A stretch of 43,078 bases of DNA from Caryophanales bacterium. GTDB taxonomy: Bacteria > Bacillota > Bacilli > Bacillales > Bacillaceae_J. The notes below the pieces were generated by a model, which was not told the origin of the DNA, searched no databases, and saw nothing but the letters and a program-made list of their open reading frames with translations. The stretch spans positions 1 to 43,078 of the forward strand of contig DULJ01000016.1 in assembly GCA_012840465.1 (NCBI GenBank), read 5' to 3'. The stretch's first letter is position 1. The number at the start of each line of letters is the position of its first letter. The position numbers and the translations under genes were made by a program. Positions 8,161 to 16,080 of this stretch are shown here, piece after piece.

Positions 8161-8174
8161 TGATAGCGCTTTAA
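8161..8174. promoter_or_regulatory. Weak cre-like site upstream of the regulator
   Basis: TGATAGCGCTTTAA matches the CcpA consensus TGWAANCGNTNWCA at 12 of 14 positions and keeps the central CG. It lies about 60 bp before the regulator start. It overlaps the repeat that begins at 8168, so it may be fortuitous. Confidence 0.25.
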
Positions 8175-8235
8175 TTTCATTCAGCCATTACTGAATGAAA
8201 TTAAGCCTCCGGCAGATGCCTCAGATTTTCAAAGG
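8168..8235. repeat. Dispersed repeat, short form, inverted relative to 34-79
   Basis: GCTTTAATTTCATTCAG (8168-8184) and CTGAATGAAATTAAGC (8191-8206) form a strong hairpin with a 6-base loop. 8191-8235 is the inverted copy of 34-79. Compared with the left copy, the insert between the hairpin arms is missing. Confidence 0.6.
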
Positions 8236-8290
8236 TGAAAAATATCTTATATAATCAATATATCAAATTTTGTCCTATATACAAGGATTG

Positions 8291-8309
8291 TGTTGCTATA
8301 TATGAAACA
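8291..8309. promoter_or_regulatory. Operator-like motif upstream of the regulator gene
   Basis: TGTTGC-TATATAT-GAAACA is the third copy of the TGTTGC-N7-GMAACA motif. On the minus strand it lies just upstream of a TTGTAT/TATATT pair (spacer 16), which would read into the regulator gene about 190 bp downstream. It suggests autoregulation. Confidence 0.45.
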
Positions 8310-8409
8310 ACCATTGTCTTTTTTGATAACTTTCTTACTTGCTTTTAAAAAAAGGGGGATGTTATAAGAAGAATTCTATATGTAGTATATCACTTCATTC
8401 CCAATAACC

Positions 8410-8441
8410 GTCAGGAATCGACTTTTGATTCCCGACAATTT
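8410..8441. terminator. Hairpin after the phenol hydroxylase operon
   Basis: GTCAGGAATC (8410-8419) pairs with GATTCCCGAC (8427-8436) with one G-T pair. The T run (AATTTTT) follows on the plus strand; on the minus strand, where the hydroxylase operon ends at 8453, there is no T run. It may act mainly as a 3' stabiliser. The remaining bases of 8236-8409 hold only the operator-like motif and AT-rich sequence. Confidence 0.5.
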
Positions 8442-8452
8442 TTAATTCATAA

Positions 8453-9475
8453 CTAAAATTCATCTAAATAGATATGCTTTCCTCTTAAGCCTTTTTCATA
8501 TAAGGCATCTGTAACCGTTTCACACATAATCGGCGGTCCGCAAAGATAAGCGTCCATCCCACTGCATGAATCCATTTTGTTCTTTAATACATCAGCAATA
8601 AATCCTCTTTCGCCGCTCCAATTCGAATCATCTGAAAGATTAGATAGGGCCGGGATAAAGTGGAAATTCGGATACTTTCGCTCCCATTCAAGCCACTCGT
8701 CCACTAAATATAAATCCTGTTCTGTTCTAGCCCCATAGAAAAACCATGCTTCATAGTCAAAGTCTTTTGAAAATACTTCCTCTAATAATGCCTTAATTGG
8801 GGCCATACCTGAACCGCCGGCAACAAACACTAAATTTCTCTCACGGTCACGCAATTGCATTTTCCCATAGGGTCCCGAAGCATTCACAGTTGCTCCAACC
8901 TCAAGGTCACACATGTAGTTCGACCCAATACCATTTGGAATTCTTTTCACATGAAGCTGAAGCTTATTGTTATCAGTAAATCTAGTTGCCGCGGAATAGG
9001 ACCTTAGTTCTGATTCACCTTGGACTTTAAATTCAAAAAATTGCCCGGCAGCATAAGGTACTGACTTGGGAGCGATCAACTCCAGTTCAATTATGTGGAT
9101 ATCCGGTGTTACCTGCTCATTTTTTGCAACTGTCGCTTCAAAGTCAAAAACCGGATAAAATGTTACGCCTTCTTCCTCTTCTTCTTCAATTTCCACTACT
9201 AGGTCACTCTCTGGTAATGTACTGCAAAGAAGAATCATGCCATCATCTCTCTCAAAGGAGAGAAGAGAGTATTCAGATACTCTCCCCATAATTTCATAAT
9301 TCCCTTCCAGCACCCTAGCTTTACAAGCACTGCAGCTGCCATGACGACAGCCATACGGTGTTTGAATACCATTACGGATAAGGGCATCCAAAATAGTTTG
9401 ACCTTCGTTCACTTGTATTTGATTCCCGCTAGGTTCAAGAGTGACTTCATATGTTTCAAGTGCTGTCTTGTTCAT
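8453..9475 (-). CDS. Phenol hydroxylase reductase component (DmpP-like)
   Basis: 340 aa. An N-terminal plant-type [2Fe-2S] domain (Cys43, Cys48, Cys51, Cys84) is followed by an FAD-binding barrel with RSYS at 158-161 and a nucleotide-binding domain with GGSGMAP near 220-226 and YLCGPP near the end. This is the DmpP/TouF/MmoC layout: NADH passes two electrons through FAD and the cluster to the diiron oxygenase. It is the last gene of the five-gene operon L-M-N-O-P. AAGGGGG precedes the ATG. A run of eight glutamates and aspartates near residue 100 forms an unusually acidic linker between the ferredoxin and FAD domains. It might also serve other oxygenases in the cell, since the paa cluster here has no PaaE. 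Confidence 0.92.
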   Translation of the reverse strand: MNKTALETYEVTLEPSGNQIQVNEGQTILDALIRNGIQTPYGCRHGSCSACKARVLEGNYEIMGRVSEYSLLSFERDDGMILLCSTLPESDLVVEIEEEEEEGVTFYPVFDFEATVAKNEQVTPDIHIIELELIAPKSVPYAAGQFFEFKVQGESELRSYSAATRFTDNNKLQLHVKRIPNGIGSNYMCDLEVGATVNASGPYGKMQLRDRERNLVFVAGGSGMAPIKALLEEVFSKDFDYEAWFFYGARTEQDLYLVDEWLEWERKYPNFHFIPALSNLSDDSNWSGERGFIADVLKNKMDSCSGMDAYLCGPPIMCETVTDALYEKGLRGKHIYLDEF

Positions 9476-9529
9476 TACAAATGAGTCCCCCTTTTTATGC
9501 TATTTTAAGAATAGAATAGTAATAGATTA

Positions 9530-9820
9530 CTAGACCGCAACAATTTGAATTGGTGCGCCGTTTCTTATTCCCATTTCTTCTAACGTCTTTTCTTCATTTA
9601 TCTCGACATCTTGGCCGCCTAACCATGTTACTAACTTGTAGCGACTATTGTCTACATTCAAATTCCAAAGGTTTAGACCAGCCTGCTTTAAATCTAGTCC
9701 AGTCATATCATATTTTGCCCGTAAGGCAACATAAGTTAATAGTTCGTCACCACAAGTTAATGATGCTGGAACTATATGGACCAACAAATGATTCGGATCA
9801 TGTAAATAACTGATTGCCAA
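9530..9820 (-). CDS. Phenol hydroxylase P4 subunit (DmpO-like)
   Basis: About 96 aa, the size of DmpO/TouE gamma subunits of multicomponent phenol hydroxylases (Phenol_monoox family). Recognisable are the N-terminal strand with HDPNHLLVHIVPA and the C-terminal TLEEMGIRNGAPIQIVAV. It forms part of the (LNO)2 hydroxylase. Translation could begin at a TTG at 9835 that touches the dmpN stop, but GGAGGTG then sits inside the gene 6 nt before a second TTG at 9820. I take the latter. It lies between the large subunit and reductase genes, as in Pseudomonas dmp operons. Confidence 0.85.
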   Translation of the reverse strand: MAISYLHDPNHLLVHIVPASLTCGDELLTYVALRAKYDMTGLDLKQAGLNLWNLNVDNSRYKLVTWLGGQDVEINEEKTLEEMGIRNGAPIQIVAV

Positions 9821-9835
9821 TGTATTCACCTCCAA

Positions 9836-11344
9836 TTATTTGAATCTCTTGTCAAAATTAATAGCTTGGCGGTATTGTAGCCAACGTAAACGGTCTCTAG
9901 ATGAGTAATGCTCCCCCGCTTCTTCAGGGCTAAACGCTAGATATTTAAAAAGATCCATCGGAACATTCTCACCAAATTCACCACTTACATAAGCCTCAGC
10001 AGGCCACCACATTTGCATATACTTTTGTGGTTCCAATTCAAATATATGTTTACAGCCTGGTGAACATGTCATATGGATATCACCATTGTATTCGCTGTAC
10101 TGTGTCCATTGTTCTGTTGGCTTATCCGGATTTACAAATTCTAATGGAACTTGACACACTTTACATACTGATGGGATTCCCGGACTCGTAATAGCCAATG
10201 CATGGTCACCTTGACGTCTATAATAAGATGCATAATATTGGTCAAATGTATCGGGATATTCATTCGAAAACCACTCATAATCATCCGGCTGAAGCTTAAA
10301 TGTTCTAAATACATTTGCATGTTTGTAATGATCCAAAATTCTCATTGTGGCATGGGAATAATGTTCTTTTTCCTTTATACTGTCTTCTGCATGTAACGGC
10401 AGCCGAATACCATATTTCCTTAAATCTTTAAATAAGCCATTAAATACTTGGTCTTCAATATAAATTTCAAAGGCTTTTTTCCATGAGATTGGACGAATGC
10501 GCGGATAGTAATCCACGATTACTGATACAACAGAAAACATTCTGTAGGCTCTCCAATACCATTTATCCAACCACTTCTGTACAATCGGAACGTTTCGGTC
10601 ATCTTCTTCTAAAAGCATTTTCAAAGCCGACATTCCTAGCGCCATATGTCTTGATTCATCTGATTGCACTGTTTTTCCAGTCGCAGCAAAATGCTCATCA
10701 CCAACTGCAGCAGCCGAAGATGCAAACGGTAGGAACAAAATATTTGTAAAGCAATATTCAAATGAAAAAGAAATGGCCATTAATGCTTCAAAGGGTCCCG
10801 CACTCAATGCATCTTCAAAAAATGACTTCGGAACTGTGTTAAACCAGTGATTCTCATTTGTTTTGGCATAAGAATGTAAGCCATCGTAATACTTACTCAT
10901 ATGTGCATAGTGTTTAATCTCGATTTGCGCATGGCGCAATTCATCGATTGCTTGGGCAAAAGTAGCAAAACGGATTGCTTCAATCGGAATATTCCTTCCA
11001 ATATAAGCCATTAAACGGTGCGCTTGATATTCTGCCGGCTGAACTGCTACGGCAAACGCTTTTACCCCCTCATACCAACGGGAGTCTACTACTTTTGCAT
11101 GTCCGTGATTGGCTTCAAAAGCATTAACCACAGAATGATAGATAGAATCTTTCTCGGATTGTATTTTTACATATTGATTGTAGGTCATGCGGAAAGGGTC
11201 TTCCCATTTTTTCGGATCTTTAATATGAATCCCTTCTTTTTCAATTAAAGGATAAACGGTTTTCATATCAAAGTCTTTTGGTTCCCACATTAAATCTCTA
11301 GTTAAATAGCTGTATTGATCTTTTGAACTAAGTTTAACTGCCAA
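9836..11344 (-). CDS. Phenol hydroxylase large (diiron) subunit (DmpN-like)
   Basis: About 502 aa, the usual size for DmpN/TouA. Numbering from the GTG at 11353, the diiron ligands are visible as Glu108, Glu138 and His141 (DELRH) in the first helix pair and Glu198, Glu232 and His235 (DESRH) in the second. The C-terminal part carries a YHS-type region (CKVC...CSPGCKHIFE) as in other phenol hydroxylases. This subunit inserts oxygen into phenol to make catechol. The start is probably TTG 11344, because the GAGGTGA that would be its ribosome site contains the GTG at 11353. Operon position N, between the M effector and O subunit genes. Confidence 0.95.
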   Translation of the reverse strand: MAVKLSSKDQYSYLTRDLMWEPKDFDMKTVYPLIEKEGIHIKDPKKWEDPFRMTYNQYVKIQSEKDSIYHSVVNAFEANHGHAKVVDSRWYEGVKAFAVAVQPAEYQAHRLMAYIGRNIPIEAIRFATFAQAIDELRHAQIEIKHYAHMSKYYDGLHSYAKTNENHWFNTVPKSFFEDALSAGPFEALMAISFSFEYCFTNILFLPFASSAAAVGDEHFAATGKTVQSDESRHMALGMSALKMLLEEDDRNVPIVQKWLDKWYWRAYRMFSVVSVIVDYYPRIRPISWKKAFEIYIEDQVFNGLFKDLRKYGIRLPLHAEDSIKEKEHYSHATMRILDHYKHANVFRTFKLQPDDYEWFSNEYPDTFDQYYASYYRRQGDHALAITSPGIPSVCKVCQVPLEFVNPDKPTEQWTQYSEYNGDIHMTCSPGCKHIFELEPQKYMQMWWPAEAYVSGEFGENVPMDLFKYLAFSPEEAGEHYSSRDRLRWLQYRQAINFDKRFK

Positions 11345-11373
11345 AGAACTCACCTCGATTTTTTTTAATAAAA

Positions 11374-11670
11374 TTAAACGTTATTCCAACGAATGATTAG
11401 CTGCTCGTCATCCATCTCTTCCATAAAGCCAAAATAGGATGCCATATAAATATGAAGTTCATCCATGGACCAATCTCTCCCTAGATGCTCTTCCACATTA
11501 CATCTATTTATGATCAACTCATTGGGAGCCTTAAGTTTAATAAATGTCGAAAAATCATCCACCTCCACACCAGCATTATCATCCTTGGCTGCTGCGATAA
11601 TTGCCCTAATAACATCTCCACCACTAGTATCTAAATCAATCCCTACATACCTTACCGTATCTATAGACAT
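11374..11670 (-). CDS. Phenol hydroxylase effector protein (DmpM-like)
   Basis: 98 aa, of the MmoB/DmpM family of cofactorless coupling proteins that bind the hydroxylase and raise turnover and coupling. The DDNAGVEV...FIKLKAP and YFGFMEEMDDEQLIIRWN stretches are typical. An upstream in-frame ATG at 11706 would overlap dmpL and lacks a ribosome site, whereas AAGGAGGAGG lies 8-9 nt before the ATG at 11670. Gap to the L gene is 16 nt, so it is translated from the same message. Confidence 0.9.
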   Translation of the reverse strand: MSIDTVRYVGIDLDTSGGDVIRAIIAAAKDDNAGVEVDDFSTFIKLKAPNELIINRCNVEEHLGRDWSMDELHIYMASYFGFMEEMDDEQLIIRWNNV

Positions 11671-11686
11671 TTCCGATTCCTCCTCC

Positions 11687-12808
11687 TTAAATTGCCGAAA
11701 CCGCACAATTAAATGGAATACCTGCTTTTTTGTAAAGCGGAATAAAATCCTCTTCTTCTATTTGTTTTAATGTTTTCTCCAAATCCATGCTAAGATTATG
11801 TTTTTCAAATAATGGAGCAAGAGCTAAAACAGCTTGATACGCCTTTGGATACCACTTTTCTACCCATTCTTGAATGATTTCTATATTACTCAGTTCCTCC
11901 TCGGGAGTCTCTCTAGGATCTGTGAGTGTTCTGCCCCAACGATAATCACCTGGCCAGTCCTCATAACCTAATGACTTCAAATAATCCCAACGGCTTGTTG
12001 GTTTATCATTTGCAAAATGTTTAAATAATGCAAACGCCCAATCTGATTGCCATTTCATTTGTTTATTAATCGTTAAATTTAATACTGAAAGATGATAATC
12101 GTTAAACTTTCCAGCTTCCTTAGTTAAATGTTTATACATTAAATTCCCTAACAAAAGATCTAATGTAAGGTTCTCTGCTAAAATCACTTCCGCCCAATCA
12201 TTTGTAACTAATAATTCTTCAGCATAGCTACGTAATGGCTGATAAGCTGGCTCATTTAATAGAATCTCTTTACTACGATCTAGGAAATTACCATGATGTT
12301 CCTGCATATTCATCGCCCAAAGTGTAATCCATTGTGCTCTACCTGTTTTATCATAGGCTTGAAAAGTAGCACATTGCTCTATCGGTGTACCCAGAGCATA
12401 GCGAATTACATGCTGCATTTGGACATTTTCACCATATTCTATATGGCGTAAAGGCGTGTATATATCACGTAGCGCATCTACCCATTGGATTGGTAGATTT
12501 TCGATTATTCCTAATTCCTGTGCATTTTTAAACCCATTTTCCACTTCAATAGCTAGATTTTTTCTATCCCTAGTGTAGGTTGTATACCAATATCGTTTCG
12601 GATCTCTAAACGCTTCCCAATCAGAAGATTTAATTCTTGTATAGCGAGGATCATAAAGATCGTAATCTCGTTCATCAAAAATATTTCGATAATGGTAATG
12701 CATATAAGTTTGCATTCTTAATGTTACTTCTTCATATTCATTTTTCGTATCCCATGTAAAAGGTTTTTCACGAATCGGTTTGATCTGTGAAATTTGGTCA
12801 GCACTCAT
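11687..12808 (-). CDS. Phenol hydroxylase beta subunit (DmpL-like)
   Basis: About 373 aa, a bit longer than DmpL (about 330). It belongs to the ferritin-like beta subunit family that pairs with the diiron subunit but lacks its metal ligands. Conserved-looking parts are RYWYTTYTRDR, the EHHGNFLDR stretch and the C-terminal WVEKWYPKAYQA. AGGAGGA stands a few bases before the ATG at 12808; the in-frame start at 12838 has no ribosome site. It is the first gene of the operon. The small assembly protein DmpK that normally precedes it is missing, since the upstream 226 bp are non-coding on this strand. Confidence 0.9.
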   Translation of the reverse strand: MSADQISQIKPIREKPFTWDTKNEYEEVTLRMQTYMHYHYRNIFDERDYDLYDPRYTRIKSSDWEAFRDPKRYWYTTYTRDRKNLAIEVENGFKNAQELGIIENLPIQWVDALRDIYTPLRHIEYGENVQMQHVIRYALGTPIEQCATFQAYDKTGRAQWITLWAMNMQEHHGNFLDRSKEILLNEPAYQPLRSYAEELLVTNDWAEVILAENLTLDLLLGNLMYKHLTKEAGKFNDYHLSVLNLTINKQMKWQSDWAFALFKHFANDKPTSRWDYLKSLGYEDWPGDYRWGRTLTDPRETPEEELSNIEIIQEWVEKWYPKAYQAVLALAPLFEKHNLSMDLEKTLKQIEEEDFIPLYKKAGIPFNCAVSAI

Positions 12809-12856
12809 GCATAATTCCTCCTCTTTTTTCCGTTTCACTTGATAATATTATTGTAA

Positions 12857-12870
12857 TGAAAGCACTTCCA
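12857..12870. promoter_or_regulatory. cre-like site in the phenol hydroxylase leader
   Basis: TGAAAGCACTTCCA fits the CcpA box TGWAANCGNTNWCA at 12 of 14 positions. It is 49-62 bp before the dmpL start, a place where CcpA binding could block transcription. Catabolite repression of phenol genes is plausible, but the central CG is altered. Confidence 0.3.
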
Positions 12871-12919
12871 TTTTAATACAACACTGTTTGCTATAATTTT
12901 CTAAATATTTAGTATGAAA

Positions 12920-12943
12920 ATGTTTGTAAAATTTAATAAACAT
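12920..12943. promoter_or_regulatory. Near-perfect 24-bp palindrome in the divergent hydroxylase/thioesterase region
   Basis: Arms ATGTTTGTAAAA and TTTAATAAACAT match as inverted repeats at all but two pairs. The site lies 112 bp before dmpL and 92 bp before the divergent thioesterase, a natural place for an operator. It differs from the TGTTGC-N7-GMAACA motif, although TGTTTGC at 12885-12891 resembles a half of that motif. Confidence 0.45.
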
Positions 12944-13034
12944 CATATTTTTAAAATTTTAAGAGGAAATTGTATAAATAGAGCGTAATAATATATATAA
13001 GGTATAAAAATATATAAAGTTGAGGAGTTTTACA

Positions 13035-13466
13035 ATGAAAAAAATATATCGACCAATAGATTTAGTGGAGGTAGTAACAAAAGGCTATGCACCACCAAAC
13101 TGTGATTTAACATTACAACTGCAGCCAACTTTGTCAGAAGATGGTGTTGCGCGTGGAGTTTGGCAGGTAGATGAAAAGTTTATAAATGGCATTGGCGTAG
13201 TTATGGGTGGTTATCTTTCGGCAGCAGCAGACACAATGATGGCTTATGCTATCTCTTCAAAATTAAATGAAAATCAGGCATTCACATCTATTGATCTGCA
13301 TACAACGTTTCACAGACCAGCCCAAGTCGGGGAAATACATGTAGAAGCAAGAGTGGAAAGGTTGGGAAAAAGAACAGCTTATGTTGAGGCAAATGTTATT
13401 CAAAATGATAAGATAGTGGCAAGCGCAGTCTCTTCCGTGTTAATTATGGAAACTAATAATAAGTAA
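13035..13466 (+). CDS. PaaI-family hotdog thioesterase
   Basis: 143 aa, a single hotdog domain. The NGIGVVMGGYLSAAADTMMAYA stretch is the central-helix motif of PaaI/YdiI-type acyl-CoA thioesterases, followed by the DLHTTFHRP strand. GAGGAG at 13022-13027 sets the ATG at 13035; a TTG at 13020 would give five extra residues without a ribosome site. It is divergent from the phenol hydroxylase operon and ends at a strong terminator shared with a second thioesterase. Substrate unknown; hydrolysis of stalled aromatic or ring-opened CoA esters is the likely job by analogy with PaaI. Confidence 0.8.
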   Translation: MKKIYRPIDLVEVVTKGYAPPNCDLTLQLQPTLSEDGVARGVWQVDEKFINGIGVVMGGYLSAAADTMMAYAISSKLNENQAFTSIDLHTTFHRPAQVGEIHVEARVERLGKRTAYVEANVIQNDKIVASAVSSVLIMETNNK

Positions 13467-13487
13467 GTTCTTTTGTAAAATAATAGA

Positions 13488-13533
13488 GGCATCCAAATAG
13501 TCAAGATCATGACTATTTGGATGCCTTTTTTTC
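13488..13533. terminator. Bidirectional terminator between two thioesterase genes
   Basis: AGGCATCCAAATAGTCA pairs perfectly with TGACTATTTGGATGCCT around a short loop, followed by seven T on the plus strand. On the minus strand the tail is only weakly T-rich. Confidence 0.92.
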
Positions 13534-13535
13534 GT

Positions 13536-13937
13536 TTAATTAGTTTTCTTATTTTTACGATAAACCATGCCATCAGCAGTTGCGATTAATTGATCTTGTT
13601 CGTTTCTAACTTCCATATTGTAAAAGCCTATTTTAGAATTTTTAGAAACCTCTTTGGCAACTGCTATTAATCTATTATTCAAAAAACCTGCTGCAATAAA
13701 GTTCATATTCATGTTAATTCCAACAGCTTGTTGTTCATACGTATTGCTGGCGATTGCAAACGCCGCATCTGCAAGTGAAAAAATAACTCCGCCATTTGCA
13801 GTGCCGTGAATATTCATCATATTATCAGTTACATCCATCGAAACCTTTGCATATCCTTCCGCGATTTCGTCAACCGTCATCCCCAAGAATTTCGCATAAG
13901 GATCATTTGTTACTCTTTCCGTAATTTTTGTATCCAT
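13536..13937 (-). CDS. paaI: PaaI-like acyl-CoA thioesterase
   Basis: 133 aa hotdog protein with NIHGTANGGVIFSLADAAFAIA, the PaaI motif with its conserved HG, GG and LAD residues. PaaI hydrolyses hydroxyphenylacetyl-CoA and rescues CoA from dead-end products of the phenylacetate pathway. AGAGGG precedes the ATG. It follows the ABC transporter binding-protein gene by 18 nt on the same strand and looks like the last gene of that operon. Closer to PaaI in motif than the convergent thioesterase at 13035-13466, so I give it the symbol, with the usual caution for this family. Confidence 0.8.
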   Translation of the reverse strand: MDTKITERVTNDPYAKFLGMTVDEIAEGYAKVSMDVTDNMMNIHGTANGGVIFSLADAAFAIASNTYEQQAVGINMNMNFIAAGFLNNRLIAVAKEVSKNSKIGFYNMEVRNEQDQLIATADGMVYRKNKKTN

Positions 13938-13955
13938 AATCCCTCTCCATATTTA

Positions 13956-15170
13956 TTATTTTTTCAGCATCCATTTTCCATCTTTAACTTCGGCCAATAC
14001 CATACTATCTGCTGACAAACCATTATGATCTTCTGAGGAGAACGTAAATGTACCTGTTGCCCCTACAAACCCTTGAACTTTCGTCTCAAGATAGTCTCTG
14101 ATTGCTTGGCGGTCTGTACCTGCATTTGTCAGTGCTTCAACTGCTAAAAGCATATTGTCATATCCGTAAGAACCGAATTGTGTTGGCTCTCCTCCAAATT
14201 TTGCATGATAAGCATCATAGAAGTTTTTGATCACTTCATATTGAGGATCTGACTCTTCTATTTGAGTTGGGAACAATAATTTACCTGTTGGGATAACAAC
14301 GCCCTCAGCTCCACCTTCAGCAAGCTCAATAAAGGTATTATTAGCAATACCATGACTGCTGATATACGGCATTGTCATACTCAGTTCTTTCATGTTTTTC
14401 GCGATAATAGCGGGTCCCGGATTTGTTCCCCATACTATTAGAGCTTCCGCACCAGAATTATTAATCTTCGTTAATTGCGCACTCATATCTGCATCGTTTG
14501 TATTATACGATTCAGAAGTTGCGATATTGATGCCATTTTCACCGGATAATTCTTTAAGTACTTCCAAGCCAGCAGCACCATATGCATTTGAATCAGTCAA
14601 AGTAGCAACTTTTGTGATTCCCTCTTGTTTCAAATACTGATAAATCCGTGTTACTGCGTGTAAATCTGAATGAGGTGACTTAAACACCCATGTTGACTCC
14701 TCTACAGGCACAACTATGGATGTTGCCGCTGCCGCAGAAATCATCGGAATTTGGTTTTCCATTGCCAGCCCTTTCATTGCAAGACTTGGTCCCGTTGTTG
14801 AAGTACCAATAATAATATTCACTTTTTCATCATGAATCAAACGATTCATTTCTTCTATTGCCTTTTCTTGTTTAGACTCATCATCAGCAAGAATCACTTT
14901 CACTGGAACACCATTAATGCCGCCATTAGCATTAATTTGTTCTTCTAGAAGTACTGTTGCATTCCATTCAGGTTCACCAAGTGGACTTGCGGGACCTGTT
15001 TTGGAATAAATTGCCCCAATTTTGTAAACCTCCGGCGTTTTTGTTTCCTCCGCCTTGTTTTCTTCTGCTTTAGATTTAGAACCACTGTTTCCTGTTTGTT
15101 GACCTCCACAAGCTGTAAGGAGCATTCCAACAAGAAGGAATATAAACCCAAAACCTAACCACTTTTTCAT
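13956..15170 (-). CDS. ABC transporter substrate-binding lipoprotein (LivJ/K type)
   Basis: 404 aa with a lipoprotein signal peptide (KKW, a hydrophobic stretch, then LTAC with the lipidated cysteine near residue 21) and the periplasmic-binding-protein fold of the Leu/Ile/Val family (YKIGAIYSKTGPASPLGEP start, later YGYDNMLLAVEAL). It delivers substrate to the permease encoded upstream. In aromatic clusters such proteins often bind aromatic acids rather than leucine. Gap to livF is 157 bp, holding a direct repeat TGTGTACC, no terminator that I can see and no strong promoter. The binding protein may be made in excess from its own promoter. Ligand not readable. Confidence 0.88.
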   Translation of the reverse strand: MKKWLGFGFIFLLVGMLLTACGGQQTGNSGSKSKAEENKAEETKTPEVYKIGAIYSKTGPASPLGEPEWNATVLLEEQINANGGINGVPVKVILADDESKQEKAIEEMNRLIHDEKVNIIIGTSTTGPSLAMKGLAMENQIPMISAAAATSIVVPVEESTWVFKSPHSDLHAVTRIYQYLKQEGITKVATLTDSNAYGAAGLEVLKELSGENGINIATSESYNTNDADMSAQLTKINNSGAEALIVWGTNPGPAIIAKNMKELSMTMPYISSHGIANNTFIELAEGGAEGVVIPTGKLLFPTQIEESDPQYEVIKNFYDAYHAKFGGEPTQFGSYGYDNMLLAVEALTNAGTDRQAIRDYLETKVQGFVGATGTFTFSSEDHNGLSADSMVLAEVKDGKWMLKK

Positions 15171-15327
15171 TTCTTAACCCCCACTTTTTAAAAGTTTTAT
15201 TTTAGTCAAAACACTATTCAGAACATTGGTAATAGACAGAAAATTACATGTGTACCTGTGTACCCTAAATTCCAAATATTGAATTAACATAAAACCAAAT
15301 CTAAAAAAATATTTTCTATTAAAGTGC

Positions 15328-16080
15328 TTATCCTACGGCATGCCCTAAAAATGCTTCTTTAACTTTTTCATCTCGTAACAGTTCTAGGGAAGAACCTTCC
15401 TTTACAATTTCACCGTGCTGCATTACATAAGCGCGGTCAGATATTTTAAGGGATGCAAAAACATTTTGCTCAATCAATAATACAGTTGTATTGTATTGAT
15501 CTCGCAAATTTTTAACCAGTTCTAGTACTTCTTTTACAATAAGCGGAGCTAACCCCAATGAAGGTTCATCTAAAAGCAATAAATCAGGCTTTGACATAAT
15601 CGCCCTAGCGATAGCCAACATTTGTTGCTGTCCACCCGATAAAGTGCCTGCAAGCTGATCCTTTCTTTCTTCAAGAATTGGGAAGATTTCAAAAAGCTTT
15701 TCAATTTCTTTCTCAACATTCTTCTTTTTAGTTTGATGATAGTGGTGGTAGGCGCCTAGATGCAAATTATCGAAAACACTCATTGTTGAAAATACTTGTC
15801 TATGCTCTGGAACATGAATAAGGTGACGTTGTACAATTTTTTCAGCCGCTAGCCTCGTTATGTTCTCGTCTTTAAAAATGATTTCTCCTGAAGCGGCGCT
15901 ATTTAAACCAGATATGGTTTGAAGCAAGGTCGTTTTCCCGGAACCATTGGCACCCAATAAGGCAACAATCTCACCTTTATTGACATGAAAGGATAAATTA
16001 TTAACAGCTTTAATAGGCCCATAACTAAAATGTAAGTTTTTAATTTCGAGTATTTTCTCGTTAGCTTTGTTTTTTTTCAT
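15328..16080 (-). CDS. Branched-chain-type ABC transporter ATPase (LivF-like)
   Basis: 250 aa. Walker A GANGSGKTT, signature LSGGQQQMLAIARA and Walker B LLLDEPSLGL are intact. Typical LivF size. Its ATG overlaps the stop of the LivG-like gene (ATGA), so translation is coupled. It would form the cytoplasmic ATPase pair with the LivG-like protein and drive uptake. Confidence 0.93.
   Translation of the reverse strand: MKKNKANEKILEIKNLHFSYGPIKAVNNLSFHVNKGEIVALLGANGSGKTTLLQTISGLNSAASGEIIFKDENITRLAAEKIVQRHLIHVPEHRQVFSTMSVFDNLHLGAYHHYHQTKKKNVEKEIEKLFEIFPILEERKDQLAGTLSGGQQQMLAIARAIMSKPDLLLLDEPSLGLAPLIVKEVLELVKNLRDQYNTTVLLIEQNVFASLKISDRAYVMQHGEIVKEGSSLELLRDEKVKEAFLGHAVG

Noticed and set aside
11465-11770. 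Plus-strand open frame of 101 codons
   Set aside because: Antisense to the M and L subunit genes of the phenol hydroxylase.
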